A DNA stretch of 38,855 bases from Diphasiastrum complanatum. Its lineage: Eukaryota; Streptophyta; Lycopodiopsida; Lycopodiales; Lycopodiaceae. The stretch is taken from assembly GCA_029204225.1 (NCBI GenBank), contig CM055107.1:5233633-5272487 (forward strand). The letters are read 5' to 3'. Under the pieces are notes generated by a model that worked only from the letters and a program-made list of their open reading frames with translations, was not told the DNA's origin and ran no database searches. The position numbers and the translations under genes are program-made. This document shows positions 1 through 12,074 of this stretch, piece by piece. Positions within the stretch are counted from its first letter, which is position 1; each line of letters starts with the position of its first letter.

Positions 1-300
1 TTCACTTGTAATTTCTAAATTAGTGGAATTGCCACTTGGGCTCCACATGGGCAGTCCTCTTGCTTATTTAAGGGCCCCCTTCTCTTGTGAGGGAGCTTTT
101 GATTGTATTGTCATTTCTCTTGATTGAATAAAGAAGATCCTCCACGAGTTCTTGGCAATTGAGAAGCTCCTTGTTCATGGCAATCTTCTTGAGTGAAATT
201 CCTATGAACATGTTCTGATTTCTTTTTGTGTGTCGATTAATTAGATTTCTTGCTTACTTTCTTGCTTTGTGGAATGTAGATGTGGATTAACTTTCTTGTT
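1..300 (+). other. Possible LTR remnant at window edge
   Basis: The stretch has a TATA-like TTATTTAAGG at about 62-71 and a polyadenylation-like GAATAAAG near 125, about 60 bp apart. That spacing is seen in the promoter and R region of plant LTRs. It has no ORF. No second copy was recognised in the window and the left edge is cut off, so this is a weak call; ordinary intergenic sequence is the alternative. Confidence 0.2.
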
Positions 301-317
301 TCTTAATTTTGTAGTGC

Positions 318-788
318 ATGTACTCTGTATTCAGAAACTCTAGAAGTGTTGTCAAGGGGACTAGTAAATAGGAGGATCAAAGAGAAGGGTAAGGGGACTA
401 GTAAATAGGAGGATCAAAGAGAAGGGTGAAACATGTCTGCCATGAATGCAAATCAAGAAATGTAAGAGCGGACCTTTAAGAGGGTTTCCAATATGGACTA
501 AGGCTGATCAGCATGCAAATTCATGGCTTTTTCTCAAGCCATAGCCTGGAGAGAGCTGCGGGTAACAACCTTGTTAGTTTGAGATTGTCCCATTTCCTAC
601 GAAGGACTCCAAAATTGCGTGAAAGGAGCCTGCTGGGTCGCGAAGAGCTCATGAGACAACTTATCAAAGGGCTCTGAAGTTCCAAAAAATTTCTTATCTT
701 TCCCAGCATCATTCAGAGGAATTGTATGTTCTCTATAATCAGAATCTATAGAACTGTTGTCAAGAGGACTAGTAGATAGGAGGATCTC
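318..788 (+). repeat. 37-bp tandem duplication and a diverged third copy
   Basis: A 37-bp unit is present twice head to tail at 354-390 and 391-427 (ends GAAGGGT). A longer block at about 318-383, containing CTAGAAGTGTTGTCAAGGGG, recurs in diverged form at about 725-788. The interval between them has only short ORFs in several frames with no recognisable family. The block probably belongs to a decayed repeat. Confidence 0.6.
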
Positions 789-1039
789 TTTGAATGTTTT
801 GCCTTTGGAGCCACCATGTCTTTCCATTGAGTCTCTTTCTGAAGGATGCTCGCCTTGTACTGATTATTCAGCTCAGGATCTGCGGCAGTTATTTGTGTCA
901 TATCAAGGGCCTTGGGATGGACATTATATGTTTCAACAAGGAGCAAAACTGAAGGCTCATTGTTTTCAGGTCTCGTTTTCTCAGCATCATTACTACCATA
1001 GCAAGCGTTCAGCTTGCAGTGTGGAGACATCATAATCAC

Positions 1040-2820
1040 CTGCTGTGTACGCTATCATTTTTTTCTTTTACCCTTGGCCAACTTGGTGTCGTTAACATAA
1101 GACACAGTTTCGTTCTGAAATTCGTGAGTCTGAGAATCGACCACTGTTCATTGTTCAGGAAAGCCGGCATAGTTCAAGAATGAAACGGACATCCTTTCCC
1201 AAAAATTGGCATGGCATAAATTGTACAGAATTTTTTATGTCATAAATCTTGGGTTCTATAGGGAAAAACCGGCAAGTAAGAGTTTGTCACTCAATAGATG
1301 CCGAAAAACATTTTCACCTATCGGTTTTTGGAGGGAAACCGAACTAGTCTGAGATGCAAGGGTAAAATTGTATCAAATCAATCCTGTCACTGTTAACTAC
1401 GTGTATGTTTCTATCTTAGAGAATAAATTGTTTGATGCTTTCTTGGGACAATTTTGATTGAAGATAATGTAAACTCATTCTACATTAAATAGCATTGTCA
1501 TTTTTGTTGGCATAATTCTCTTATAATGAATCTTAAATTTTGATTCATGACATGCCTTTGATTTCTATCTCTATCCAATGGTAATATCATAGCCCATCAT
1601 TTTTCCAACATATCTCAACCTACAAGCCATCAAAGGCTACATCAAAAGGTATTGTTTGGCATGTTCTTTGACAAGACGAAGTGACACCTCTAACCAAAGC
1701 TAATACTTCAAAAAGCCTTAAATGATTAAGTATACTTGAGAGTACTTGTAGTTGTTTGTAAACATGATATTAGCTTTGTAAAAAATCACTACATCGACTT
1801 CATGGATTATGAGAGTATTATCATTATTCAATGAAATTCGCCATGTATAGAATTCTTAGCACATTAATAGTAGATGTCACGATATGAAAAAGAATAACCA
1901 TCATTAGTCATGGTGTTACATAACATCAATTTAAAAGACCCAAACGATTATAGTTCCTTTTACTCTCGAACGTGACAATGGAGCTATAACATGAAGCTTT
2001 GTGTAAAAGAGTTCCAAACTCCTATATGTTTGTTAGAATGTTTTAATTTTTATAAAAAAGTACAAAATAAAATAAAAGATGCTCAAGATTAGGATAACAA
2101 GTTTCAAATCTAAAAATCAATAGCTTTTTTTATGGATTGAGTGACCACCAAAAAAATGAACTAAGATCTTGTTAGAAAAGGAATAGGGGAGAGACTAATG
2201 GGAGGCAAAACCACCCAATAAAACAGAGATGGATCTTTCTAGAAGATGAACACCTCACCCCCAAGCCATGGCAAATGAATGCTTGATGAGAGAAGCAAGA
2301 ACTGTTAAACCTAAAATCACATTGATTTAAAGGGCAAATTTGTACCAGTATATGATAAATTTTGGGATCCTATGCATGTGCTTATGCAATCCTCATGTGC
2401 CAATGTGCCCATGCAACCTCATGCTAATAAAAAATAACTCTAACTACAATCGATGGTCCGTTGTCATGCATATGATTGCCTCATGCCATGTAACACTTCA
2501 TATGTCAATTGGAGGATGAGCCCTCACATAATAATTAAGTACCTTTTGAACAAGAAATAATAAAGCCATATTGAAGTATATGCCACTGGAGACCTAATTG
2601 CCTTGTCTATAGTAACATCCTTGTCACTTGGTAAGGAAATAACATTTCCGCCCCTTGTAAGCTGGTTCTATCCAAAAAAACAAAGAGGCAAAAAAATATC
2701 ACTAAAAAATTAAGAATTACTACCTTTTCAAGACTGATGAACAAAAATCATATTTGAAAATTTATGAACTTTAAAAAAAGAAACTCAAAAAAACACCTTA
2801 TACATATACAAGGTGACCTA
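1040..2820. other. Gene-free AT-rich interval
   Basis: No ORF above 60 codons, RNA gene or recognisable repeat boundary was found. It lies directly upstream of a Copia RNase H tail, so it probably contains unrecognisable internal sequence of that element or older insertions. Nothing specific can be supported. Confidence 0.5.
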
Positions 2821-2827
2821 GAATATC

Positions 2828-2994
2828 ACAATAAGCTTTGTCGACAGTGAGAGAAGGTTCAGAACGAAGACGTTGCACTAAGTTACTGTCACACAGATAG
2901 TATGTTGGCTGACATTTTGACAACACCATTACCAAGGGATAAACACTCTACTTTGGTAGAATTGTTAAATCTCAATTTGAGATTAGATTTGTAG
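2828..2994 (+). pseudogene. Copia RNase H C-terminal remnant
   Basis: This is the last part of a Ty1/Copia pol polyprotein. The frame from 2848 ends at a TAG at 2992-2994 and contains ADILTTPLPRDKH, the degenerate form of the conserved Copia 'ADxFTKxL' C-terminal motif. Just upstream the frame has a TGA. The rest of pol (RT, integrase, gag) is not recognisable to the left. The polypurine tract and an LTR follow within 20 bp, so the segment is the 3' end of a plus-strand element. It is non-functional. Confidence 0.8.
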
Positions 2995-3002
2995 CAGTTA
3001 GC

Positions 3003-3013
3003 TTAAGGGAGAG
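3003..3013 (+). other. Polypurine tract (PPT) of LTR-A element
   Basis: The purine run AAGGGAGAG immediately precedes TGTTGGAG, the start of the LTR. This is the standard plus-strand primer position in a Copia element and identifies the following LTR as a 3' LTR. Confidence 0.75.
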
Positions 3014-3515
3014 TGTTGGAGTTTAATCTTACTCCTACTCATCCCTTCTCTCTCCTTCATCTCCCAAGAACTTTTTCTCTCTGAAACAGTCTGTAGAAAT
3101 ACACGCAAAGTCAAATCAGACAGAACCACAAAGCCATCTGAAGAGCTCCGTCAAAACAACGTATACGGAGAAACACAACTTCAACTTGTGAAGGCCCGTA
3201 AATCGTAGGGAGTCGTTAAAAACACAAGTGCCCTTCTTACGATCTCCTACGATGGAAGTCGTGACCAAAGTCACCACAACAAAGTCTGTGAACGAACTCA
3301 ACTCTCCTCACCATCAGAAAACGTAAGCAACTTACTTACGACTATCAACAAAGTCGACCAGCGACAACGATTTGCGAGTTCCTACGATATCAACTAACGA
3401 AATTGACCTATCTCATCGTTCAACTGCGTAAGTTATCACTTATGGTTACCAACAGAGGATTCAAACGAACAACAGCTGAACGAACGACCAACGATTGATC
3501 AAACGACTGCGAATA

Positions 3516-3591
3516 GACTAGGCCACAACAGCCCTACATCCTTCACACTACGGACAGACTAGGCCACAACGGCCCTACATCCTTCACACTA
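3516..3591 (+). repeat. 41-bp-period tandem duplication inside LTR-A1
   Basis: A block beginning GACTAGGCCACAAC occurs at 3516-3550 and again at 3557-3591 with almost no change. The other LTR-A copy (near 18335-18365) has only one such block, so the duplication is specific to this LTR. Confidence 0.8.
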
Positions 3592-3823
3592 TGATGCATA
3601 CGGAGGATACGTTACTCTATACTTCTCCTTCTTCATGACGCTCCAATAACGGATCTACGGATCTTGTTTAAACGATTGTTAATCATCTTGTAAACTGTAA
3701 TCACAATCTGAGCAAAGAGAAAGAGCGAGTGGGTTAGTAGTTTCCAGTTGTGAGTTGTTAGTTGTGAGAGTGATCATACGAGCAAAAGGTCTTCATTAGC
3801 TAGCTCCTTAGAGTTAGTGATCT

Positions 3824-3956
<133 letters not shown>

Positions 3957-4265
3957 TAGTTCAAAATCTGTAAGTAGGAGCACACGCTTACAACGCTACT
4001 ATATTGTGTTCCGATCCCTCATTTTATACAGATTTGCTATTGTTCAACTATTACATTCTTGATTGAATGCAATTGTCTCTCTCACTCTCTTGAACACAAA
4101 CACGATTATCAGAGGCAGAGGATTGCATGGTTGTCCAAGACACCTAATGCTTCGCAATCCTACTATTACGGTAGTCTAAGACTCCTGCTCTGATAACCCA
4201 AAGGACAACAAGCTTTTAATTTCGTTCTCTAAGCAATCCTCGTTCCTAAAATCACAGCTACTACA

Positions 4266-5304
4266 TCTTTGTGCTAACTTGGCTAGCTATGAGGATAATG
4301 ATGGTTCTTCAAAGGTTCTTCATGGCAAGTGAAAGCATGCAAAAGGAAAGGAAAGGGCTAACTTCATCAATGGAGGTGGTGAAGGTTCTTCCTTTGAAAA
4401 GGTTGTTGCTAATGATTTCTTTGATCATATGAAAGAGATGTTGCTAGGTGCATGCATGAAGAAGGTGGTTCTTCTACATTTCTTTGTTATGATTCCAAGA
4501 AAGTCATTTGTACAACAATTGGAGTCACATGTCTTCATAAAGAGAGTAGATCAAATAGTTTTATCATGAGACTTGGTGAGGGAGATAGTCACAAGTCAAG
4601 GAGAAGAGAAGCATGTGAAGTATTCAAAGTAGGATGTATTTTGAATGATGTCATTGTGAATGATAGTGAGGAAGAATCATTATCATATGAGTCATTACCT
4701 AAATCATTGAATAGAAGTTATTTTTTGAAAAAAAAAAAAAGAGTACTTCAATCATTCTTATGTTGAAGGTATGTCAATTTTTGGTGGATCTATGGTCATT
4801 TTCTTGTGTCAAGTGGATCTTGAAGAAGGACTAGTCCTACCAACTAGTTATATGGAGTCATATGGAGCTGGATTAGCATCATTGTTATACTCTCTTACTC
4901 ATGGATTTCCAAGGTTTGATGGTTTCTTGTGGCAAGATGGAGATGGAGGCTCAATCATGGAGTTTTATGGTGGAGACATATCAAGAAAGGACAAAGATGG
5001 AGGAGACAAGCAAGCAAGTGGTCATCACTCACATTTATTGTTTGGTTGCTGTTATTTTCCAGAGAGTTTAGAGTTGGAATCATGGAGGAATCATTTCATT
5101 TACATTCTATTTGGTTCTTCATGTTCTAGTTACATCTCGATGTAAGAAATAGTAAAACATCCAATGTGGATAATGTTCTCTATATCAATTATGAAAGCTA
5201 CTTTAGAACCTTAGAAAGGAGATCTATACTTAGGATGGAGATGGTTCTAAAGTTGGATCAAAGTTCTATGGTTTAAACTATGCCAAAACTAGTTGAAGAG
5301 GGAG
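4266..5304 (+). mobile_element. Internal 3' region of LTR-B element
   Basis: This sequence lies between the end of LTR-A1 and the start of LTR-B1 and ends in a purine-rich tract (GAAGAGGGAG, about 5295-5304) directly before TGTGAGAAATATC. It is therefore the 3' internal part of a different LTR element, into which the LTR-A element appears to have inserted. Two short open frames (4452-4766, 104 codons; 4771-5145, 124 codons) have acidic and Ser/Gly-rich composition and no recognised domain. They are probably decayed or untranslated internal sequence and are not called as genes. No RT or integrase motif was found, so the superfamily is unknown. Confidence 0.55.
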
Positions 5305-5469
5305 TGTGAGAAATATCAACTAGTTTAGTCATATTTTGGTTAATTATCAATATTAGGCCAATATGCATTTTAGACTTAGAGATAAACTTTATGAAATTTA
5401 TTTTACTCAAATTTCATTTGAATTATCACTTTTGGGGAAACCAAAATCATTAATGAGGCATGGATATGC

Positions 5470-5478
5470 TATATATAG
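5470..5478 (+). promoter_or_regulatory. TATA box of LTR-B1
   Basis: TATATATAG lies about 27-35 bp upstream of a pyrimidine tract. The same element is conserved at about 17819-17828 in the other LTR-B copy, which supports it as the retroelement core promoter. Confidence 0.6.
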
Positions 5479-5500
5479 ATGTACATACATGGGAAGAGAA

Positions 5501-5617
<117 letters not shown>

Positions 5618-5830
5618 TCATTCATGCTTATACATAAGTTCTCTTTGGGTTCATATATCCATTTTTGCACTATAGTGTTGATATTATGCAATCTTGTGTG
5701 TAGAATGCAATTTTATGTTATGTATTGGATCCACACGTGTGAAATACAGTACTTACTATTATTGTACGGAAAAAAAAAACTTCATTTTATCATGTATTTG
5801 ATTTCTGATCAAGATCTTATTGAGTTTACA

Positions 5831-6747
5831 TAACTTTTGTGTAGTTGATGTTAGATTTCTACATTGTCAATGTGCTAGATGTGTTGACATTCATAACCAA
5901 AGATTAAGGGGGCCTAATTGGATCTTAGTGATTCATGTGAAAGTACAGCAAAAAGGACCAAGAATGGATCTAAATCAGATCCTCAAGAGTGACTGGGTGT
6001 TATATTAGATTGATCTACCAATCTACACAAGATTAGACACCTTTTAGATCAAACCTACATGCATAGATCTAACAAGAACAATCAAAATTGATCAAACTAG
6101 GACTTGATGGTTTCATGCATGTGAAAACCTGTTAGACCAGCAGAAAATGATGTTTACTAAGCTTAGAACTCAATTGATTCACAAAATCACAAGACAAATG
6201 TAGAGATTGCTCAAAATTGCTCCCAAAACCATGATTTCACTTCATTAGTTGATTCAAGCCAAATGAGGCTCTCTATGCACAAGAGGGATGGTGCTCTAGG
6301 TAAGACTAAGCTAATTCTAGCTTAGGTTTAGAGTTAGGGCTAGGGTTCCTATAGGGTAAGGGTTTTCAAAGGAGTCGAGATCCTGGTTGCGGTCGCGCGG
6401 TCCCGATCATGGTTGTGTTTGCCCAGTTCATTGTCACACGAGCCGAAGTCTCGTCCAAGGTTGGAGTACGTGCAAAGGGTATTTTTCGAGTTTTAGAAAT
6501 CAAAAAGTCATTTTTTCAAGGACCTAGAGCATAACATAATGCATCTCATTTGCAAACTAGCGATCCTACATGCTACCAGAGTGACCAAAGCAATCATTTG
6601 GCATTTTTCTATAGTTACCTTGTATAGCCAACATTGTAACTTCTAGACTTAGGTAAGAATCTCATTATTTTATTCTTGAAATTTGTTTTCTCTTTGTTGT
6701 ACACATAAATTATTTTAACTAACTAATCTATGTCAATGTCTCTAGAT
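5831..6747. other. Interval without recognisable gene
   Basis: AT-rich sequence with no ORF of recognisable family. A short GC-richer patch occurs near 6380-6460. Nothing else can be supported. Confidence 0.5.
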
Positions 6748-7192
6748 CTTTTGCTATGCTGAGCATACCAAAAGAAAAATTGCTAGTTGGTTTTGAGACA
6801 AATTGGTAGCCAAATATAGAAAAGACATGTAGTCTAGTTTTTAAGCTATTCTGAGTATAACAAGCGATCTATTTCTCTTTTTCAATGCTAGTTGTTTGCG
6901 CTCTTAAGCTTAGCTATGCTTAGGATAGCATAGCATAGCATAGTCGTGCAAAGTTCGTCCCCCTTATGCTATGTTGAACATAGCAAGTTGTTTGCGTCTT
7001 TTAGGTGATGTTATGCTTAGCAAAGCAAAGGCATGGAAAGCTCATCTTTACGCTATGTTAAGAATAACAAGCTGTACCTTTCTCTTATTTGATGTTATGT
7101 TTAACATAGTTCAAATGCTTTCTGTTAATCCTTTGCTATGTTGAGCATAGAAAACAATTCAAGTTATGAATCCATGCTATGCTCATCATAGC
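6748..7192. repeat. Cluster of nine imperfect palindromes
   Basis: A roughly 17-bp palindromic motif, idealised as GCTATGTTGAGCATAGC, recurs at 6753-6769, 6845-6861, 6913-6929, 6968-6984, 7011-7026, 7052-7068, 7094-7110, 7135-7151 and 7176-7192. Spacing is about 40-90 bp. The first copy extends to a 27-bp inverted repeat (6748-6774, arms matching 12 of 13). At 6925-6943 the sequence also has a TAGCA run. Different copies vary on both arms, so some changes keep pairing. Function is unknown; protein-binding sites, hairpins or a decayed satellite are possible. Confidence 0.8.
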
Positions 7193-7740
7193 TAACTTTC
7201 AATTTAATATAAAATGTTTGGAAAGACTTATCCATAGGTTGATAAGTTTTGTGGACTAGAAAGTGGAGTTATTAACTCAAAATTGATTTAGAAGATGATT
7301 CAAATGGGGTGCTAAAATAGTATAAATGTGCCTACAACAGGACATTTTGAGATTTCTAGATTAAGAAGAACTAACTTGAGTAAGTTGCTCTACTCTTGTA
7401 CAAACTAGTTGGTTAGGCGAGCAACATGAAAAAAATTTGCCAGATATTGTTTGTTTGTTATATTGCTTATAAGAGACATAATTTGTGAGTCATTGAGAAT
7501 CTTTTGAAAATGATATGTGCATAAAATATAGGTGGATTCTGGTGGTAAGTTATTTGTTAATTAAGAAATAGATTAATTTGTTGATAAGTGTATTCTAGGA
7601 AGCTCTACTGGATGATATCTAGCAAAACTGGAACCATTAGTATATGAATTGAGTTAAACTTTAGCAAAACTTGGCTATCTAGACCATTTTTCTAGATTGA
7701 AACTTAAAAGTGTTCGTGGTTGAAGAGAACTGATATCAAA
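7193..7740. other. Interval without recognisable gene
   Basis: AT-rich sequence between the palindrome cluster and the tandem duplication. No convincing coding or repeat signal was seen. Confidence 0.5.
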
Positions 7741-8152
7741 AATATTTTGGTATGTTTTCTGTCTTTCCCTTCAAATTCAAAGAAAACACATTAACAAAGT
7801 GTTTGTGACATAGGAGGCAAGACTATGGCATCTTTCATTTTTAGGGGCATATGTCAAAAGAAGGCATGTCATTGTTAAAGGATTTGTGATGAGAACAAAA
7901 ATGGAGACAATTGACATTGTTGCTTTAAGTCCATCTTGTTTGCAAAAATATTTTGGTATGTTTTCTGTCTTTCCCTTCAAATTCAAAGAAAACACATTAA
8001 CAAAGTGTTTGTGACATAGGAGGCAAGACTATGGCATCTTTCATTTTTAGGGGCATATGACAAAGGAAGGCATGTCGTTGTTAAAGGATTTGTGATGAGA
8101 ACAAAAATGGAGACAATTGACATTGTTGCTTTAAGTCCATCTTGTTTGCACA
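7741..8152. repeat. 206-bp tandem duplication
   Basis: Two head-to-tail copies, 7741-7946 and 7947-8152, both begin AATATTTTGGTATG and differ at only a few positions near their 3' halves (for example GCATATGTCAAAAG versus GCATATGACAAAGG). The near-identity contrasts with the decay around it and suggests a fairly recent duplication. Antisense open frames of 72-80 codons run through both copies, but they have no known domain and probably follow from the repeat. Confidence 0.9.
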
Positions 8153-8542
8153 AAGATTTTGTGAGGTGATTAAAGGTTCTGATTGCTATTAATTGGGTGT
8201 GTTTCATTCCAATATTTATCATCATAAGGTTTTTATGTTTTTCCTTTTCTTAATTTACCTACTTGGCCTCTACTTGAAATGAAGATTGCAATGAAGATTT
8301 CTCTTCTCCATTTTCAACAATGCTTTAAACTCAATGCCCATACTCTACTAGCTCCTTTGTTGAGCATAAAAGTTTCTCCTATTGTGTTTTGTCAATAGGT
8401 GGTGTTGTGATACAGATCATATTGTGAATCCCTAGACTACTCATATACTTATCATATTGCACTTCTCCAACACCATTGGATGTTTTAGAGAATTGTTGCT
8501 TTGACTTCACCTCAAATTGTTTAAGATTGTGGTCCCAATCTT
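8153..8542. other. Interval without recognisable gene
   Basis: Left flank of Copia element E1. The last five bases (8538-8542, ATCTT) are the probable target-site duplication of E1. Confidence 0.5.
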
Positions 8543-9467
8543 TGTTGGAATTCTATGCTCAAGTCCAATTTCATTAGATAATGAGCATCTTGAAAACTCT
8601 GAATATATTTATTCTTGGAAAACACAAAAAATTATGAAGGCTCGAATTTTTAGCAAAGGATCAAAAAATTTAGGATCGAATTTTTCCGACCCAATGTCAT
8701 TCTTGTCAAAGAGAGATTTTTCGACACTGGGTCGGGTCCAATCGGTTCTAATTTTTTCGGACACCTTCAACCCTGGATCGGATCGTAATAAATCCGACCC
8801 TTTGTATAAATTCCGACCCTTAGTTAATTTTTCGATACCCAAAAGTTAGAATTTTTCGATATGGTATTGACTCAAAAAATTCGCAATTTTTGAGTCATTG
8901 TAAGTTTTCGAATCAGTGTATATTTTTTGAGTCTTTGTTATTTTTTGAGTCTTTGTAAATTTTCGATACTGTCAAAAATTCGACCCACGTCACGACATTG
9001 ACAGTCCGCCTACTTCTGTACACAACTCTTTGGAAAAAAACGACAACAACCTACTGTAGGACAAATGTAGTCAATTAAGTAAATGTAAGCTTTCAATGTA
9101 CTGATCATCTGACCTCCAATCATCAAGGAAGATCTATTGGAATCAGGGCTCTAATTAGCTGATCATCATGCAGGCGTTTTTGTTGAAAATTATTAAGTTT
9201 AGTTTTTTGAGTTTTGTAGTTGATCATCAACAAGTTATCAGTTGAAGCCTATTTTTGTGCCTTCTATCTTGCGCCCAGCTTCAATTTGTACTCAGTTTTA
9301 ATTATTATCATAGTGCAATTTTTGACCCTTGCATTGTTGTTCTATTTAGCAATGTTTATGATTTTTCCCATCTTGAATGCTAGTTGGTAATTGCCACACT
9401 TCCAATCCATGCACCACCCGTTCACCACTTCCGCTGCAAATATCGATTTTTTTTCTGATTTTTGACA
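8543..9467 (+). mobile_element. 5' LTR of E1
   Basis: Begins TGTTGGAATTCTATGC and ends TTTTTGACA directly before the PBS, 925 bp long. It is rich in short motifs such as GGATCGAA, GACCCAA and TTTTTCGA. A TATA-like TTTGTATAAATT lies near 8802-8813. The ORFs of 77-110 codons at 8517-8849 are products of this repeat-rich composition and are not called as genes. Confidence 0.88.
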
Positions 9468-9479
9468 TGGTATCAGAGC
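9468..9479 (+). other. Primer-binding site of E1
   Basis: TGGTATCAGAGC lies immediately after the 5' LTR terminus. It is the initiator-Met-tRNA-complementary PBS found in many plant Copia elements. Confidence 0.92.
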
Positions 9480-9611
9480 AGGTGGCTCAGTAATCTGCAA
9501 TTTTCATTGCAAATTCAGTCTCGTTTCTACCGAGACCTCATATCAACAAGTGCACAGCCAACAGTATCCTACTATTGTTGTTTCTACCAACGATATAGCT
9601 ACAACCCTAGA

Positions 9612-10445
9612 ATGGAATCTACTTCTAGTTCCTCTCTGATTGACAAACTCGATGGAGAGAACTACCATCTCTAGAAGTTCAAGATGAAGGTCATTCTTTT
9701 GTCCAAGAAACTGTGGGACTTAGTTGATGGTACTGAAATTAAGTCACAGGTTGATGCAGCTAGCATCACCAAAATGGAGGCAACGAGATGGCAAGGCATT
9801 TGCCTTAATCACTCTGACTATCAAAGACTCCCAAATCAGTCATATTTGATCTGCATAGACTGCTAAGGATGCTTGGGACATCCTAACAACTCTTTATGAC
9901 ATCAGAGATGTCACTTCCAGACTACATATGAGGAAGAAATTCTTCGCACTCAGAATGTCTGATGCAAACACCATTTCCAGCCATCTCAACACATTCAAAA
10001 ATCTCATGGAGCAAATGATTGCAACAGGATCGAACATTGAAGATTCAGATGCAGTAACGACTCTTTCATCGAGTCTCTTTGATGTCTATGAAACATGAGT
10101 CATGGCTATTTCGACACAACAATAACTTACTCTATCAAGAGTCATTTCAATGTTGTTACAAGAGGAGATAAGAAGGAATGCATCCTCCTCAGGCTCAGGA
10201 TCGGATCCTCAAGTGTATACACAAATAACAATCAGAAAAGATCTCCAAAGTCAGATTTTTCTAACAAAAAGAGCAACTTGCAATATGGGTCAAATTTTGA
10301 CTTTGAGTCAAATTTTTACTCAAGGTTGAATTCTGGCTCAGGGTCACAACCAAAGCAAAACTTGTTTTGCAAATACTGTAAGAGGATTGGTCATCTCATC
10401 AAGGACTGCAAAACACTTAAGTACAACAATAAAAAGGAGATGTAG
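9612..10445 (+). pseudogene. E1 gag remnant
   Basis: Gag (capsid and nucleocapsid) of a Copia element, now broken. It starts at ATG 9612 and the N-terminal motif KLDGENYHL is followed by an in-frame TAG where Copia gags usually have Trp, then KFKMKVILLSKKLWDLVDG. Several further frame changes follow. A CCHC zinc knuckle (CKYCKRIGHLIKDC) is encoded at about 10366-10410. Upstream of the knuckle is an unusual Ser/Asn/Gly-rich stretch encoded by repeated TCAAATTTT-like units, related to motifs in the LTR. It is non-functional. Confidence 0.82.
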
Positions 10446-10539
10446 TCCCAACAACAAGCAAATGCTGACTCAACCAGTCACTCGATCCAACATGAAGAGG
10501 AAGATGAAGCTGTATTTTTTACCAAAGTCGAAGAACAAC

Positions 10540-11885
10540 AAGATATCGATTCTTGGTATTTGGACTCAGGTGCAACAAAACACATGACTCACCATTGAGA
10601 CTAGTTCCATGACTACAATTCATACACCCATTCTAGAGTTGTGCAACTTGGAGACAACTCAACTCATTCCATTGAGGGTGAAAGATCCGTCAAGATCGAA
10701 TTCTAAAAAGGTGATGTAATGTTTTTGTCCAATGTTCTTCACATTCCAAATTTGACCAAAAACCTACTCTCAGTTAGCAGAATCACAAATTCAGATCAGA
10801 GGGTCGAATTCGATAGATAGGACTGCACTATTCTTGACGAATCTAGGAAAGTTTTTGCTTTCGGTAGAAGGTGTGACAATTTGTACAAACTCAGCCACTC
10901 CTATTCTACAAGTAGTCAAGCTCTTTTTACTACTACTTTTGATTCAAATAATATGTTGTGGCATCACAGATTAGGCCCCAATTGTATTCAGCAAATTTTG
11001 AAATAGAACAAGCATGTTAGAAGTTCAATCATTTCAGATTCAGAATGTACTTCTAGAAATTTGTTAGATCTTGTACACATGGACATTTGTGGTCCTACAG
11101 GGGGAGCTGTCTATTTGCTGACTATTATTGATGACTTCTCTCAGAGGACTACAAAATATTTCTTGAAGAACAAATTCGATACTCTGAAGTTCTTTATGTA
11201 GTTCAAAGCATCATCAGAAAAATCGACCCAAAGAAGAATCAAAGCTCTATGCTCTGATGTAGGGGGAGTATTTATCTCCATCAAATCAAAGACTTCTGCA
11301 AGGCAACCAGAATACAACAACATTTTACAACAAACTCACCTTAGCCCAATGGTGTAGCTAAATGGAAAACTCAATTACTATTGAAAGTGCAAGGAGCATG
11401 CTGGCCTATGCATCTCTTCCAAAGAAGTTCTAGGCAGAAGTTGTTACTACTGCAGCCTACCTTCAAAATCGATCCATCTCGGAGGCCCTAAATGGCAAAA
11501 CACCTTATCAGGTGTGGACAGGATCGAAGCCATCATTGGATCGAACAGTCAAAATCTGATCCAGGGTCGAAAAATCCAAAATTTGATCCAAGGGTCTGAC
11601 AACAGAAGATCAATTTTTATTGGCTATTCCTCAGACCATCTGACATACAAGCTCTTCAATCTGGACTCTCAGAAGACCTTCACGAGTAGAGATGTCACTT
11701 TCTTGGAAAGATTAATTTTTTCATCTAAAGAAAAAAAGCTACTACAAAATCCGACCCAAAGGTCGAATAGACAAAGCTTGACCCAAGGGTCGAAATTCCA
11801 AAATTCGATATTGACTCGAAAAATGAGTCAGAAACTCAACGGATCGAACAACATCAAAGGATCGAATTTCAACACAGAAGATTGA
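10540..11885 (+). pseudogene. E1 protease and integrase remnant
   Basis: The aspartic protease is marked by WYLDSGATKHMTH (about 10553-10591, active-site D-S-G) followed by a stop. The GAG-pre-integrase region is marked by LWHHRLGPN near 10957. The integrase core start is marked by DLVHMDICGP with IIDDFSQRTTKYF (about 11068-11165). Frames shift at least twice, near 11200 and 11340. The C-terminal part continues with AYLQNRSISEALNGKTPY (about 11454-11507) and the capping motif IFIGYSSDHLTYKLFN in the 11514-11885 frame. Between these, where a conserved 'RVFGC' segment is expected, are direct repeats of GSN/QNLIQG type encoded by GGATCGAA-like units. It is dead. Confidence 0.78.
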
Positions 11886-12074
11886 ATCGATCTAGACAAC
11901 CTCCATCCCTATTCATGGATAATCTGACCTGTTACTTTGTGTAGGAACTCAACACTATTTTAGAGGTAGAGTCATCCATTGATACTGACCGGTGCAAGGC
12001 AGAAGATGACACCACACTTGCAATTCAAAACAAGAATGGTTTCTATCCAAACTCGACAGACTCGAATATTTACT

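Noticed and set aside
757-1035. 92-codon plus ORF as a possible gene or exon
   Set aside because: It begins at TTG, has no recognised family, and no convincing splice sites or second exon. The start overlaps a diverged repeat.
8517-8849. 110-codon ORF and its antisense partner
   Set aside because: It lies across the E1 5' LTR start, and the translation is driven by the GGATCGAA/GACCCAA motif family.
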